The translations under genes were made by a program, and so were the position numbers. Source: Doris montereyensis (taxonomy: Eukaryota > Mollusca > Gastropoda > Nudibranchia > Dorididae). From it: a DNA stretch of 64,000 nt. Positions within the stretch are counted from its first letter, which is position 1, and each line of letters starts with the position of its first letter. Shown in pieces: positions 10,301 through 19,854 of this stretch. The notes under the pieces were generated by a model that made no database searches, had not been told where the DNA came from, and worked only from the letters and a program-made list of their open reading frames with translations. The stretch lies in NCBI GenBank assembly GCA_037039925.1, contig JAXRKP010000572.1, forward strand, positions 43,501 through 107,500. The letters are read 5' to 3'.

Positions 10301-13300
10301 TCACTGTCACTGTAACAAGGTTGGAAATTCTCACTGTCACTGTAACAAGATTGGAAATTCTCACTGTCACTGTAACAAGGTTGGAAATTCTCACTGTCAC
10401 TGTAACAAGGTTGGAAATTCTCACTGTCACTGTTTCAAGGTTGGAAATTCTCACTGGCACTGTTTCAAGGTGGGAAATTCTCACTGTCACTGTAACAAGG
10501 TTGGAAATTCTCACTGTCAGTGTAACAAGGTTGGAAATTCTCACTGTCAGTGTAACAAGGTTGGAAATTCTCACTGGCACTGTTTCAAGGTTGGAAATTC
10601 TCACTGGCACTGTTTCAAGGTTGGAAATTCTCACTGGCACTGTTTCAAGGTTGGAAATTCTCACTGTCACTGTTTCAAGGTTGGAAATTCTCACTGTCAG
10701 TGTCACAGTAACAAGGTTGGAAATTCTCACTGTCACTGTAATAAGGTTGGAAATTCTCACTGTCACTGTAACGAGGTTGGAAATTCTCACTGGCACTGTT
10801 TCAAGGTTGGAAACTCTCACTGTCAGTGTCACTGTAACAAGGTTGGAAATTCTCACTGTCACTGTTTCAAGGTTGGAAATTCTCACTGTCGCTGTAACAA
10901 GGTTGGAAATTCTCACTGTCGCTGTAACAAGGTTGGAAATTCTCACTGTCGCTGTCACAAGGTTGGAAATTCTCACTGTCGCTGTAACAATGTTGGAAAT
11001 TTCAGTCACTGTAATAGAGTTGGAAATTCTCACTGTCGCTGTAACAAGGTTGGAAATTCTCAGTCACTGTAACAAGGTTGGAAATTCTCACTGTCACTGT
11101 AACAAGGTTGGAAATTCTCACTGTCACTGTAACAAGGTTGGAAATTCTCACTGTCACTGTAACAAGGTTGGAAATTCTCACTGTCACTGTAACAAGGTTG
11201 GAAATTCTCACTGTCACTGTTTTAAGGTTGGAAATTCTCACTGTCACTGTTTCAAGGTTGGAAATTCTCACTGTCACTGTTTTAAGGTTGGAAATTCTCA
11301 CTGTCACTGTAACAAGGTTGGAAATTCTCACTGTCACTGTAACAGGGTTGGAAATTCTCATTGTCACTGTAACAAGGTTGGAAATTCTGTCACTGTAACA
11401 AGGTTGGAAAATCTGTCACTGTAACAAAGTTGGAAACCTGTTACAGTGACAGTGAGAATTTCCAACCCTGTGACAGTGACAATGAGAATTTCCAACCCTT
11501 TTACAGTGACAGAATTTCCAACCTCATGACCGTGGCATGAGAATTTCCAACCCTGTGACAGTGACAGTGAGATTCTCATTGTCAATGTCGCATAGTTGGA
11601 TATTCTGTCACTGTAACAAGGTTGGAAATTCTCACAGTCACAGGGTTAGAAATTCTCATTTCCACGGTTACAGGGTTGGAAATTCTCACTGTCACAGTCA
11701 CAGGGTTGGAAATTCTCACAGTCACTGTCACAGCGTTAGAAATTCTCATTGTCACAGTCACTTGTTTACTGGACAACATGGGTGACTCCTGTTGCATTGA
11801 ATGTAAGCTCAATGATAGTCTACTTTCTCTAAAGAAATTGAATGCCAGGCACGACACCTTTCGTTGCCTGTGCGGATAGTATTAATTTTTTCTTTTTTAA
11901 ATCATAAAAACAATGTTTAGTATTAAGTTTTGTTTAAAAATTTAACTCTTGACTTCCTACTTTCAATTTTAATATTAAATCAAACACTTACTGCAAAGAG
12001 GACGATAATGATTTGAAAAAGTCGCTCAGCTTTCCTCTGCCCATCAAAGTCCTGAGAGAAACATAAGTTAATCAGTGTATATTTATAAGGAAATATCATA
12101 CTATAGTGGAAATAAGGTCAATCATGTAATCACGAACAGCTCTTAAAACAAACCTCCATAAATCTTACAAAGAGGTGGTTGTGGGCATAATAAAAAATAG
12201 TAGGAAATTAATTTTGTCTGTGCATTTCTAGACATGAAAATTTCCAACTTTTATAAATATCCCACCATTTCATTAGACCCTATATATATATGGATCTTAC
12301 AAGTTTGAATCTTTGTCTTCATTTGTGTTCAATCAACGGTAGGCTAGCATCAATGGGTAGACTAATTTATTTAATGTAATTTTTTACCGTTTGTTTTTCA
12401 CCAACTCAAGCAATCATAATAGGTCGACCATAAAAATGTTGCGAGGCAAATTCACCACAATAGTCATTCAACCAAAGTTCACTATTTCATTATAAATACA
12501 TTATACCTTATGTTTACATACATGCATTCAAACTAAACAAAACAAAATAAAACAAATCCTCATACTTTCATTTTTTCCCACCTCTTACTCAAATTGTCTC
12601 TCCCCTCCTTTTTCTCCTCTGTTACCTATTGCAGGCTTGGTGGTTTTGTTTCTTGTTTGCTTTTTTTGGCCGTTTTTTGGTTAGAGGGGAGGAGACAGAA
12701 AAGTTGTGCTACAGTTTTGGGAGTTGTTTTTTGTTTTGTTTTTGTTCTTTAAGACAGTGGGCCATACACTGAACGTTGCTCAAATGTTGGAGTATAAAAA
12801 TATGCTTTTAAAAAAAAAACACATTTTGTCATTTACAAAGATTCTAGACGTATGTGACACATAGACGGAGATCGAAAGATAGGTGTAATGCACACCAGTT
12901 CTGTAGTCGGGGTACTACCCTCTAAGGGAAATAAGACGAAAGCATTGAGATCTATCATGGAAGGAGTTTCGATCAAAGAGACATTACTGAGATAAAAGAT
13001 GGGACTCGGTTTGGTGGGGTAAAAAGGAAATGTCCTCTTTTAAATTTATAAGTCCCTTTTCACCTTAAGGTAAGTGAGGTCAACGACCTTTTATTCTGTT
13101 TTCTTCAATTCACGTTGTCAACCCTGCTGATCCCATGGCCCATACACAAAGTATTGATCGTTTTGGTCTCATGCAAAGAAGAAGATCAAGCGAATGCATG
13201 GCATATCTCGCAATCATTTCATCAGCTACCTACGGGAGTTTGAATGGAGATGGAGAAACGACACATTTGCTTCATCTGGCGGAAACGCATCGTTTATGGG

Positions 13301-14109
13301 AGTGAGTATTTTCCGTCGGGCGGAGAATAACCAAATTTGTTTATTCTCCGCCGGTTTTCTACTGCCGTGGTCTCGCCGCTTATCGAGAGGTGACGTGATC
13401 TCATCATCACGCGCTTTTGTCTATTTTCCGCCGGGTTTTCTACTGCCGTGGTCTCGCCGGTATCGAGAGGTGACGTGATCACGTGGTTCCACCGGGAATT
13501 TCTTTCAGTGTCTTTGTCTGTTCCCTGTTGGACTGCGTTTGTGAAGTGCGAATCTTTCCCAAACTTGTATTGGTGATGATAATGGATTTTGTCCAAGGAG
13601 CAAGATTTAACTGCCATGCTGATTTGCAAACAAGGCTAGAACAGTAAATAAATCTTGGAAAAAAAAAAATTTAGGACCCTAAACTCTAGTTCGCCGATCT
13701 AGGCTAGATCTAGATCTATCTAAAAAAAAACAGCTCAAAATTCCTCACCCCCATCTGCTTGGCAAAATGGTAGATTTCAGTCCCATGTCATGCTAGTTCA
13801 TGTCTTGTCTTACTACTACTGTCTCACTGTGTGTCTCAGTTTCCATGTCTAATTCTCTTGTATAGATGTAGATCGAATGTCTGAGTACCTCAGCCTTTAG
13901 CCACTTGAGGCTGACCCTGGTTGGTACCCAACTATGGACTCTTTCCCGTGGAAAACCCAAGGCCAACCGGCCCGGCAGGCAGGCCTATCCCCTACCTACG
14001 CTACAACCACCAGACAGCTTTCCAACTGAAGTAATTCCCCACAGCAACTTACCATGTGCAGCGGTACATTTTTAATAGAATCGGGAACGAAAGGCAAAAT
14101 GTAATCCAT
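6933..14109 (-). CDS. SPCS1: SPCS1, signal peptidase complex subunit 1 (whole coding span, 4 exons)
   Basis: SPCS1 (SPC12) is a small non-catalytic subunit of the ER signal peptidase complex with two membrane segments. It helps the complex tell signal peptides from membrane anchors. The four exons here give about 133 residues; human SPCS1 has about 102, so the C-terminus is longer. The N-terminal part ends in the family block ...PLHM-DFDGQRKAERLFQ. The first membrane segment runs through IIIVLFA-VVGFIWGY, the second through LFYILFAGVILSSV-LTL, followed by PWGMY and a Lys-rich tail (KSKKKKLK). All three introns have GT-AG borders (GTAAGT donors). Two single-base frame breaks occur: one T too many in a TTTTT run of exon 3, and one base too few near the start of exon 4. 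Together they cancel in total length. I favour assembly error over pseudogene because splice sites, domain order and reading between the breaks are intact. Confidence 0.88.
7213..7352. repeat. GATA / GGGA / GA low-complexity tract
   Basis: (GATA)n, then (GGGA)n, then (GA)n and (GACAGA)n. On the minus strand this is a long pyrimidine tract about 85-220 bases upstream of the SPCS1 exon 4 acceptor. Ser/Leu/Pro-rich open frames on it are artefacts. Confidence 0.9.
7500..8620 (+). mobile_element. dispersed repeat copy expanded internally into a 22-bp minisatellite
   Basis: The left flank (cagctgccaacctcatgaac) and right flank (taagtacaatttaaaatata, aatgtggacaagagaaac, ctaggttggcatcactg) match the left and right parts of the repeat at 5160-5358. 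Between them is the 22-bp array. It sits in SPCS1 intron 3. Confidence 0.6.
7537..8450. repeat. 21- to 23-bp tandem repeat, about 40 copies
   Basis: The unit is of the type gtgggacattgtttgccaaa plus one to five A. The A run length varies from copy to copy and copies become more diverged after 8230. Open frames of up to 232 aa run through it on both strands and are artefacts. Confidence 0.95.
8583..8836. repeat. about 55-bp tandem repeat, 5 copies
   Basis: The block with aactctaggttggcatcact, gatgacactcca and aaccactatctc repeats with small length changes. It begins in the right flank of the dispersed repeat at 7500-8620. Confidence 0.85.
8936..9225 (-). pseudogene. LINE 3' end fragment, minus strand
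   Basis: The minus-strand translation contains NRKCQDRVAWKKIISG and, upstream, a GPKGRHRRKW-like Arg/Lys block. It is close to the C-terminal end of the LINE at 43140-46500 (NRKCQDRAPWRKIILG), so it is a 5'-truncated member of the same family. It is inserted in SPCS1 intron 3, in the same orientation as the gene. Confidence 0.8.
9255..9342 (-). CDS. SPCS1: SPCS1 exon 3 (frame broken by one extra base)
   Basis: Starts VVGFIWGYIT after acceptor ctcttcag and ends in FSHRLFYILFAGVILSSV before donor GTAAGT. The exon is 88 bases, one too many. The break is at a TTTTT run; with four T the frame joins the two halves, and the spacing from GY to the YI of the second membrane segment then equals that of the human protein. 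The family pattern is conserved on both sides. Confidence 0.85.
9503..11770. repeat. 30-bp tandem repeat, about 75 copies, with an inverted block
   Basis: The unit is ggttggaaattctcactgtc followed by actgtaacaa. Variants alternate gtaacaa with gtttcaa and gtcact with ggcact. Since 30 is a multiple of 3, open frames of up to 487 aa exist on both strands, with periodic peptides such as NSHCHCNKVG. They are artefacts. At about 11437-11572 the units are in the opposite orientation. The array lies in SPCS1 intron 2. Confidence 0.95.
11880..13190. other. SPCS1 intron sequence around exon 2
   Basis: Apart from exon 2 (11992-12051) I see AT-rich unique sequence, a T-rich stretch at 12640-12760 and a short A run near 12810. 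No other exon-like segment is recognised. Confidence 0.5.
11992..12051 (-). CDS. SPCS1: SPCS1 exon 2
   Basis: Sixty bases in phase 0, encoding DFDGQRKAERLFQIIIVLFA. The acceptor is ctctcag and the donor GTAAGTG. It corresponds to the conserved DYKGQKLAEQMFQ region of SPCS1, leading into the first membrane segment. It lies alone in AT-rich intron, about 210 bp from the 30-bp array. Confidence 0.92.
13340..13482. repeat. 81-bp tandem duplication in a GC-rich patch
   Basis: ttttctactgccgtggtctc and tatcgagaggtgacgtgatc occur twice, 80-81 bp apart (13361/13442 and 13381/13461). Each copy carries a tgacgtga CRE-like motif, and the second is followed by tcacgtgg, an E-box-like motif. The patch is richer in CpG than its surroundings and lies in SPCS1 intron 1. 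Confidence 0.75.
13630..14052. other. intronic sequence, no feature recognised
   Basis: Contains repeated agatct motifs near 13700-13722, a block near 13930-14010 rich in cc and gg dinucleotides, and the intron 1 donor at its right end. Confidence 0.4.
14053..14109 (-). CDS. SPCS1: SPCS1 exon 1 (start codon exon)
   Basis: Encodes MDYILPFVPDSIKNVPLHM, then donor GTAAGT on the minus strand (plus acttac at 14047-14052). The start is the ATG at 14109. An earlier minus-strand ATG near 14134 is followed by an early stop. The PLHM end lines up with the P-T-H-M that precedes the DYKGQ block in animal SPCS1. Confidence 0.85.
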
Positions 14110-14270
14110 TTTAATGTAGATCTACAATAATGTCATGAAACCAAAATTGACAAGAAAAAGCTGTGACGAGGAGAACACAGAGACAGGCAAGCAGCTGTTT
14201 ACGTCTGCTGGATGACCGGCGACCGGAGGCGGAAATGACTGTTTAGTTAGAGTCACACAACTACGTACTG
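14110..14270 (-). promoter_or_regulatory. inferred 5' UTR and promoter of SPCS1
   Basis: The sequence immediately upstream of the SPCS1 start codon has several CpG (gaccggcgaccggaggcgga near 14214-14233) and a cggaaatgac ETS-like site. No TATA box is obvious. The call rests on position only. Confidence 0.35.
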
Positions 14271-14512
14271 ATAAAATGGAAACCAACAATACTTGTTGCT
14301 ATATATACCCAACACTTATGTTCGTTCATTACTCATTACTACAATTTATTATTTAATTTTTGGTGAAAACAAAGTATTAAAGTAAACTGAATAGATCAAA
14401 GCATGTGAATCTAACATGACGGTGTTGTCTGTTTTCAGACACCCAGTTGCCACTGCGATCCTGTTCTATGTCCGGTTTTTCTTTTCTTTCTTTTTTATAG
14501 TATATAAATATA

Positions 14513-15183
14513 GCAGGCATGAATACAGAGAAACAAATCGGGAGACAACGAAAGCAGTTGCAAATGATAAGGAGGGAGCATGCGCAAACGTGTATGAAAA
14601 GTTGAACACAAAAGAAGGAGAAAGGGATCTCTACAGCATAGACAAACAGAAGGACAGGGCTGGAAGAGACATCCAGCAAGTGAGGGCTATAAAGGATGAC
14701 AAAGAAACTGTTTTGACTGAGAAAAACATACTTTGAAAAGGTTGAAGGAATACTTTGATAAACTCATGAACGAAGAAAACGAGAGAGTGTGTAGGAGTGA
14801 AGCATTTGAGGCAGAAAACAAGGAATTGGATCAAATAGGCAAAGAGGAAGTAAGGGCAATAATGAAAAAGATAAAGAGGGGATAGACAGTTGGTCCAGAT
14901 GACATACCAATAGAGGCATGGACATGTTTAGGCGAGCTTGCAGTCGAGCTTTTCACAAATCTGTTCAATAAGATCTTGGGGGAGGGGGCATACCAGAGGA
15001 GTGGAGGAAAAGGTACTTGTGCCAATCTTCATAAATAAGGAGACGTCCAGAATTGTGCTAATAGGGGGTAAAATTGATTAGTCATAGCATGAAGGTATGG
15101 GAAAGGGTAGTGGAAGCTAGATTGAGAGGAGAAATACAGATGTGTCAACAGCAGTATGGTTTTATGCCTGGAAGAGCACTGCT
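14513..15183 (+). pseudogene. LINE reverse-transcriptase fragment (RTE-like), second family
   Basis: The frame-shifted translation reads YSIDKQKDRAGRDIQQVRAI, then MNEENER, TVGPDDIPIEAW, a KLISHSMKVWERVVEARLRG block and QQYGFMPGRA. These are the linker and first RT motifs of RTE-like LINEs. It stops abruptly after the GFMPGR block, where the BEL/Pao element begins. At least three frameshifts and several stops are present. Confidence 0.8.
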
Positions 15184-15363
15184 TGTTACGAAACTAAACG
15201 TAACAAAACTTAAGGGTACCTCAATTTAAGAATATTTACAGTAAAGAGAGGCTAGCTAGCTGGTGTCATCTGTTAGCAAGTTAGTTGGAATAAAGATGTG
15301 GAAGAAAAAAGATTAATCCTTTCAAAATCTGGTTTGTAAAGTGTCCTACGTCGCTTGTGTTAC
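15184..15363 (+). repeat. possible 5' LTR of the BEL/Pao element
   Basis: Starts TGTTACG, contains AATAAA at 15289-15294 and lies just upstream of a primer-binding-like site. There is no clear CA end and no matching 3' LTR, so the borders are tentative. Confidence 0.4.
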
Positions 15364-15370
15364 TTAAATT

Positions 15371-15388
15371 TGGTGCCGAAACCCGGGA
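15371..15388 (+). promoter_or_regulatory. primer-binding-site-like sequence
   Basis: tggtgccgaaacccggga begins with TGG, the complement of a tRNA 3' CCA. It lies just after the putative LTR and about 160 bp before the gag start. The tRNA identity is not assigned. Confidence 0.5.
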
Positions 15389-15634
15389 CGATATTCTTGG
15401 TATGTTTGGAGTAATATCAGTGTCATTTTGATGTAGGTTTCACGGTAATTGTGAGTGAAAGCATTAGTTGAATTCCAGATCAAGGTTAGTCAGTCTTCCA
15501 TTGGTTTTGACCTCGACAGAGACAGGTCAACAGCACAGTATCGGAGAGCATGACCGAATGCGTGGCAAGTACCAAAAGGCTTACTTAAACCGCTGCAAAA
15601 AGGGTGGTTGTCACGCGTGGTGATGAATTTAGAC

Positions 15635-15681
15635 AAGGCCGTCTATATAGTGAGGAGGGGTACACTATATAGACGGCCTTG
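15635..15681. mobile_element. 47-bp hairpin insertion with 8-bp flanking direct repeats
   Basis: Arms aaggccgtctatatagtg (15635-15652) and cactatatagacggcctt (15663-15680) are perfect inverted repeats around a 10-base loop. The flanks are both atttagac (15627-15634 and 15682-15689). Perfect arms and an 8-bp duplication suggest a very small MITE-like insertion. Confidence 0.75.
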
Positions 15682-16176
15682 ATTTAGACCGTTTGTTGTC
15701 AAAGACAGAGTTAAATGAAACAGAACTGACGGGGCAGTCTCAGAGTACCGTAGGAGACAAAGTGAGTTGCTTCAAATTCAAGAAGAGGTAGTCCTCCTCT
15801 GAAGTGAAGAAAAACTTGATGCTGATGTAAAGATTGAGCCTTCATTTCTTGTAGATTGTAGAATAACAGAATCGAAAGCAGTCGGCCGATTGGAGAAGTT
15901 GAAGGGGATATCTTTACTCATGGTGACAGGTGGCAAGTAGGTGCAGTTTTTCACATAAAATAATCGGGAGACAGCAATCAATCCTGATGAGGCATTTGCC
16001 AAAAGTGTTCACCATCCCAAATTACAGATTGAGAAGTTCAAAGGCAAACATACTGAATGGCCACTGTTCATTTGACAAATACATGGCTGTCATCGGCAAT
16101 TCCAAGTTGCCTCTGGTGACAAAATTCAGTTACCTCCAGTCACTTTTGTCCGGCGATGCGTTGGCGTTAAGCCTGG

Positions 16177-16318
16177 AACTACCTATACTGAGATTTCCTA
16201 GGTTTAAGCCTGGGACTACCTATACTGAAATTTCCTAGGTTTAAGCCTGGAACTACCTATACTGAGATTTCCTAGGTTTAAGCCTGGAACTACCTATACT
16301 GAGATTTCTAGGTTTGAG
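16177..16318. repeat. 37-bp tandem repeat, 4 copies, inside gag
   Basis: The unit aagcctggaactacctatac followed by tgagatttcctaggttt repeats between ...LLSGDALA and LTADNYS coding segments that are adjacent in normal BEL/Pao gag. It is a young expansion inside a mobile-element gene. Confidence 0.85.
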
Positions 16319-16885
16319 CCTTACAGCTGATAACTATAGTCACGCTGTAGCAATTTTGGAAGAACGATTCGACACAAAGGACAAAATTATTTATGAACAC
16401 ATCCAACGGTTGCTTTCCATCCATGTCGGCAGCGCCAGAAGGGTGCGAGATCTGTGGTCGCTGCGCAACCAGCTCCAGTCTCATGCTCGTAGTCTCGAGA
16501 ACTTCGGCATAACGGGAGAGTAATATGAAGTCATCCTCACTCCATTGATAAACAGCCGTTTCCCCCACGATTTCGCCTCGAATGGGCACGTTCAAGCGAC
16601 AAGAGGGGATCAGATCTTTCCTTTCACATGAAGTTTTTTACGCAGTAAAATTCTAAGGAGGAGAGATCACAGAGCTTTGGTATTCTCGTCATCAACGAGA
16701 AAGCCAACGTGGAGAGACGAAAGAGCACTGCATCTGCCCTTTTCAGCGCAGAAAAGGACAATTACCCATCACGTTCCCCCAGATCAGGACCAAGACATGT
16801 CTTTTGTTCCAGAGGACATTAGAGTGACAAATGTCATGGGGATATTTCGTAACTACATGTAAATGATGTGAGAGAACAGCTGAGA

Positions 16886-16936
16886 ATACACAACTTGTGT
16901 TTTAAATGTTTTCGGCCTTTGCATTTGGCAAGGAAC
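16886..16936 (+). pseudogene. BEL/Pao CCHC zinc knuckle
   Basis: The translation NLCFKCFRPLHLARNCF has spacing C-x2-C-x4-H-x4-C with all four ligands kept. It lies between gag and the protease region, as expected for the family. Confidence 0.8.
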
Positions 16937-17015
16937 TGTTTTTAAGTTAAGATATTCAAATTGTTCAAATGGAAATAACGAAAGTTTCTGAAGGTCAAGA
17001 TGGGCTCAAGCACAA

Positions 17016-17246
17016 ATGAACACCAATGAAACTGTGATCTCCACAAACACTAATTTAAGTTGTAAACAAACATTTATGCAAACATGCAATGTTCTGTTGG
17101 GAGGTAAACAGGTTTGTATTTTGTTTGACAATTTAGCAGATAAAAGCTACATTTCGTCATCTCTTGTAAGGTCCCTTAAACCCAATATTCTTGGAAAGGA
17201 GGAACATCATTTTGTTCGTTTGGCAGTTACAAGTCCTCTAGAGTAG
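17016..17246 (+). pseudogene. BEL/Pao aspartic protease region (DUF1758-like)
   Basis: Contains VLLGGKQVCILFDNLADKSY followed by ISSSLV. The family has a D-T/S-G active-site triad followed by S-x-I. Here the triad reads D-N-L, so the catalytic motif is lost. It continues after 17246 in another frame into the IGLDYYW block. Confidence 0.75.
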
Positions 17247-17436
17247 TTAAAAGGAATGTCTTTGATGTGATTGTGATTGAAAAGGAAGGTATGAGTGAAA
17301 AAGTCGTGAGTGACAGAAATGCCCCAAATTTGTAGACCCATGTTTAAGCCTTACGTCCATAGAGAACTCCTGGCCTCCTTTGATATTCATAAATCAGAGT
17401 GGCGAGATGAGATGGAGGAAAGGAAACAAGTGAGGC

Positions 17437-18150
17437 TAGACATTTTGATAGGCCTAGATTATTATTGGAGATTGAGCATTTTGATAGGCCTAGATTATTA
17501 TTGGAATTGGAGCATTGAGCATTTTGCTAGAAATTGATCATTTTGATAGGCCTAGATTATTATTGGAGATTTTGATCATTTTGATAGGCCTAGATTATTA
17601 TTGGAGATTGATCATTTTGATAGGCCTAGATTATTATTGGAGATTGAGCTAGATTTTGATAGCATTTTGCCTAGATTATTATTGGAGATTGATCATTTTG
17701 CTAGGCCTAGATTATTATTGGAGATTGATCATTTTGCTAGGCCTAGATTATTATTGGAGATTGATCATTTTGATAGGCCTAGATTATTATTGGAGATTGA
17801 TCATTTTGATAGGCCTAGATTATTATTGATTGAGATTGATCATTTTTAGGCCTAGATTATTATTGGAGATTGGATAGGCCTAGATTATTATTGGAGATTG
17901 ATCATTTTGATAGGCCTAGATTATTATTGGAGATTGATCATTTTGCTAGGCCTAGATTATTATTGGAGATTGATCATTTTGATAGGCCTAGATTATTATT
18001 GGAGATTGAGCATTTTGATGGAGATTATTATTGGAGATTGATCATTTTGATAGGCCTAGATTATTATTGGAGATTGATCATTTTGATAGGCCTAGATTAT
18101 TATTGGAGATGATCATTTTGATAGGCCTAGATTATTATTGGAGATTGAAG
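17437..18150. repeat. 36-bp tandem repeat, about 19 copies, born inside the BEL/Pao protease region
   Basis: The unit is gatcattttgataggcctag followed by attattattggagatt, 36 bp or 12 codons. In frame it reads ILIGLDYYWRL, which matches the I-L-I-G-x-D-Y-x-W motif that DUF1758 regions carry once. Upstream protease sequence and downstream KPGKVIESPGG lie directly on either side. Some units are 1-8 bp shorter and shift frame. Confidence 0.9.
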
Positions 18151-18712
18151 CCAGGCAAGGTCATTGAGAGCCCTGGGGGACTTGTGGCACAAGAAACCAA
18201 ATTTGGGAAGCGGATCTTTTCAGATCCGTGGCACTTAACCAATTTCCGGCCTCTAAAGAAAGTAAATCAAGATCTGTGTTTGTCAATAGACTCTGTCTCT
18301 GATGAAACCGTTTGAAGATTTTGGGAACTTGAATCCGTTGGGATTGTTGAGTATAGCAACAATGAACCCACAGGCCCAAGCCATGTACTTGTAGGCCTTC
18401 AATCAGAGTATCATGTACTCTAAAGGACGAGATGAGGTTGCCTTGCCTTGGAAGAATCAATGATTGAACGGTAAGTTGTTGGACAATTACCAGTCAGCAA
18501 AAGTAAGAGCAGACACGCTTTACCACAGGTTAGAGACAAATGGTCAGTTGCGGGAAGATTATAGCAAGGTTTTCAGGGTTCCCGAAGAGCAAGGAATTAT
18601 ACACGAAATTCATCCTTCTGAAGTTGATTGTTCCAATGGACCAGTTTTTTTACCTTCAAACTTTCCTGTCGTGAAGGTCGAGAGTGTCTCGACAAAAAAG
18701 TTCAATTGATGT
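18151..18712 (+). pseudogene. BEL/Pao pol: end of protease region and start of reverse transcriptase
   Basis: KPGKVIESPGGLVAQETKFG continues the protease region. RFWELESVGI-like and LLDNYQSAKVRADTLYHRLE, EQGIIHEI and FPVVKVESVSTK are typical of the segment leading into BEL/Pao RT. The RT catalytic core is absent because the element is cut at about 18712. Frameshifts and stops are present. Confidence 0.75.
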
Positions 18713-18719
18713 TTTGACA

Positions 18720-19390
18720 CATCAAAATATGGATTCGCACCACTATAAATCAAATAAGAAATAGTTTACACCACTATGAATCAAATCAAGATATGAATTC
18801 ATACCACTATAAATCAATAAAAATCTATAAATCAATCACATAGAACCACTATAAATCAAATCAACATATGAATTCATACCACTATAAATCAAATCAACAT
18901 ATGGATTCATACCACTATAAATCAAATCAACATAGTTCACACAAATTCGTTGCTGTCACTGTCAGTTCACACATGAGCTCCTGTTGCTGTCACTGTCAGT
19001 TCAAAATAATTCGTTGCTGTCACTATAATCAACATGAAAATATGCTGTCACCACTAGTAAATCACATGAACCTATGGATTCATACCACTATAAATCAAAT
19101 CAACATATGGATTCATACATAAATCAAACAAAATATGGAAAACAAATCAAAGAAGATGTGGATTCACACTATAAATCAAATCAACATATGGATTCATACA
19201 CTGTCAGTTGCTGTTCATCACTATAAATCAACATGAGCCCTTTCGTTGCTGTCACTGTCAGTTCACATGAGCTCCTATAAATCAAATCAACATATGGATT
19301 CATACCACTATAAATCAAATGACATCATGAATTCGATCAGTATAAATCAAATCAAAACATGTGATTCACTCACTATAAATCATGAGAGCT
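18720..19390. repeat. 33-bp tandem repeat, interleaved with a second repeat
   Basis: The unit starts cactataaatcaaatcaaca and ends tatggattcatac. From about 18940 it is mixed with the gttgctgtcactgtcagttc unit that dominates to the right. It adjoins the truncated BEL/Pao RT without a gap. Confidence 0.85.
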
Positions 19391-19760
19391 GTTGAATTCG
19401 TTTGTCACTGTCAGTTCACACATGAGCCCCTTCGTTGCTGTCACTGTCAGTTCACACATGAGCCCTTCGTTGCTGTCACTGTCAGTTCACACATGAGCCC
19501 TTTCGTTGCTGTCACTGTCAGTTCACACATTAGCCTCTTCGTTGCTGAGTTCATTATGTCGTTGCTGTCACTGTCAGTTCACACAGTCTTGGTTGCTGAG
19601 TTCACACATGAGCCCTTTCGTTGCTGTCACTGTCAGTTCACACATGAGCCCTTCGTTGCTGTCAGTTCACACATGAGCCTCTTCTGTTGCTGTCACTGTC
19701 AGTTCATACATGAGCCCTTCGTTGCTGTCAGTTCACACATGAGCTCCTTCGAAAATATGG
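19391..19760. repeat. 34- to 36-bp tandem repeat, about 10 copies
   Basis: The unit is gttgctgtcactgtcagttc followed by acacatgagcccttc. Several units are shortened by about 9 bp (one gctgtcact lost). Confidence 0.85.
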
Positions 19761-19854
19761 TGGACATCATGAAACGAAGAGTAGGAAATCCTGGTCCACA
19801 ACTGTGACACGTATGTTTGGCATCTGAGCAGCTTTCTAGTTTTGTGTTGAACAC

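Larger units (their letters stand above)
15550..16640 (+). pseudogene. BEL/Pao gag region (DUF1759-like), broken
   Basis: A possible start is the ATG at 15550 (MTECVASTKR). The DUF1759 core is seen as a segment with KFSYLQSLLSGDALA near 16120, then LTADNYSHAVAILEERF near 16319. These match the family pattern of a short-loop (K..YL...L.G.A) and an (Y..A...L..RF) helix. The hairpin insert at 15635-15681 and the 37-bp array at 16177-16318 interrupt it. Several stops and frameshifts make it non-functional. Confidence 0.75.
15184..18712 (+). mobile_element. degraded BEL/Pao LTR retrotransposon
   Basis: The order is putative LTR, primer site, gag with DUF1759-like region, CCHC zinc knuckle, DUF1758-type aspartic protease region and the start of the reverse transcriptase. 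This is the BEL/Pao order. The element is truncated in RT, has no visible 3' LTR, carries many stops and frameshifts and contains three internal insertions or expansions: a 47-bp hairpin, a 37-bp array and a 36-bp array. It lies against a LINE fragment on its left and a 33-bp array on its right. Confidence 0.8.

Noticed and set aside
9855..11424. Open frames of 390-490 aa on both strands with Cys/His or RISNLVTVTV repeats
   Set aside because: They are products of a 30-bp repeat unit, a multiple of three with no stops. The CHC spacing is set by the unit, not by metal binding.
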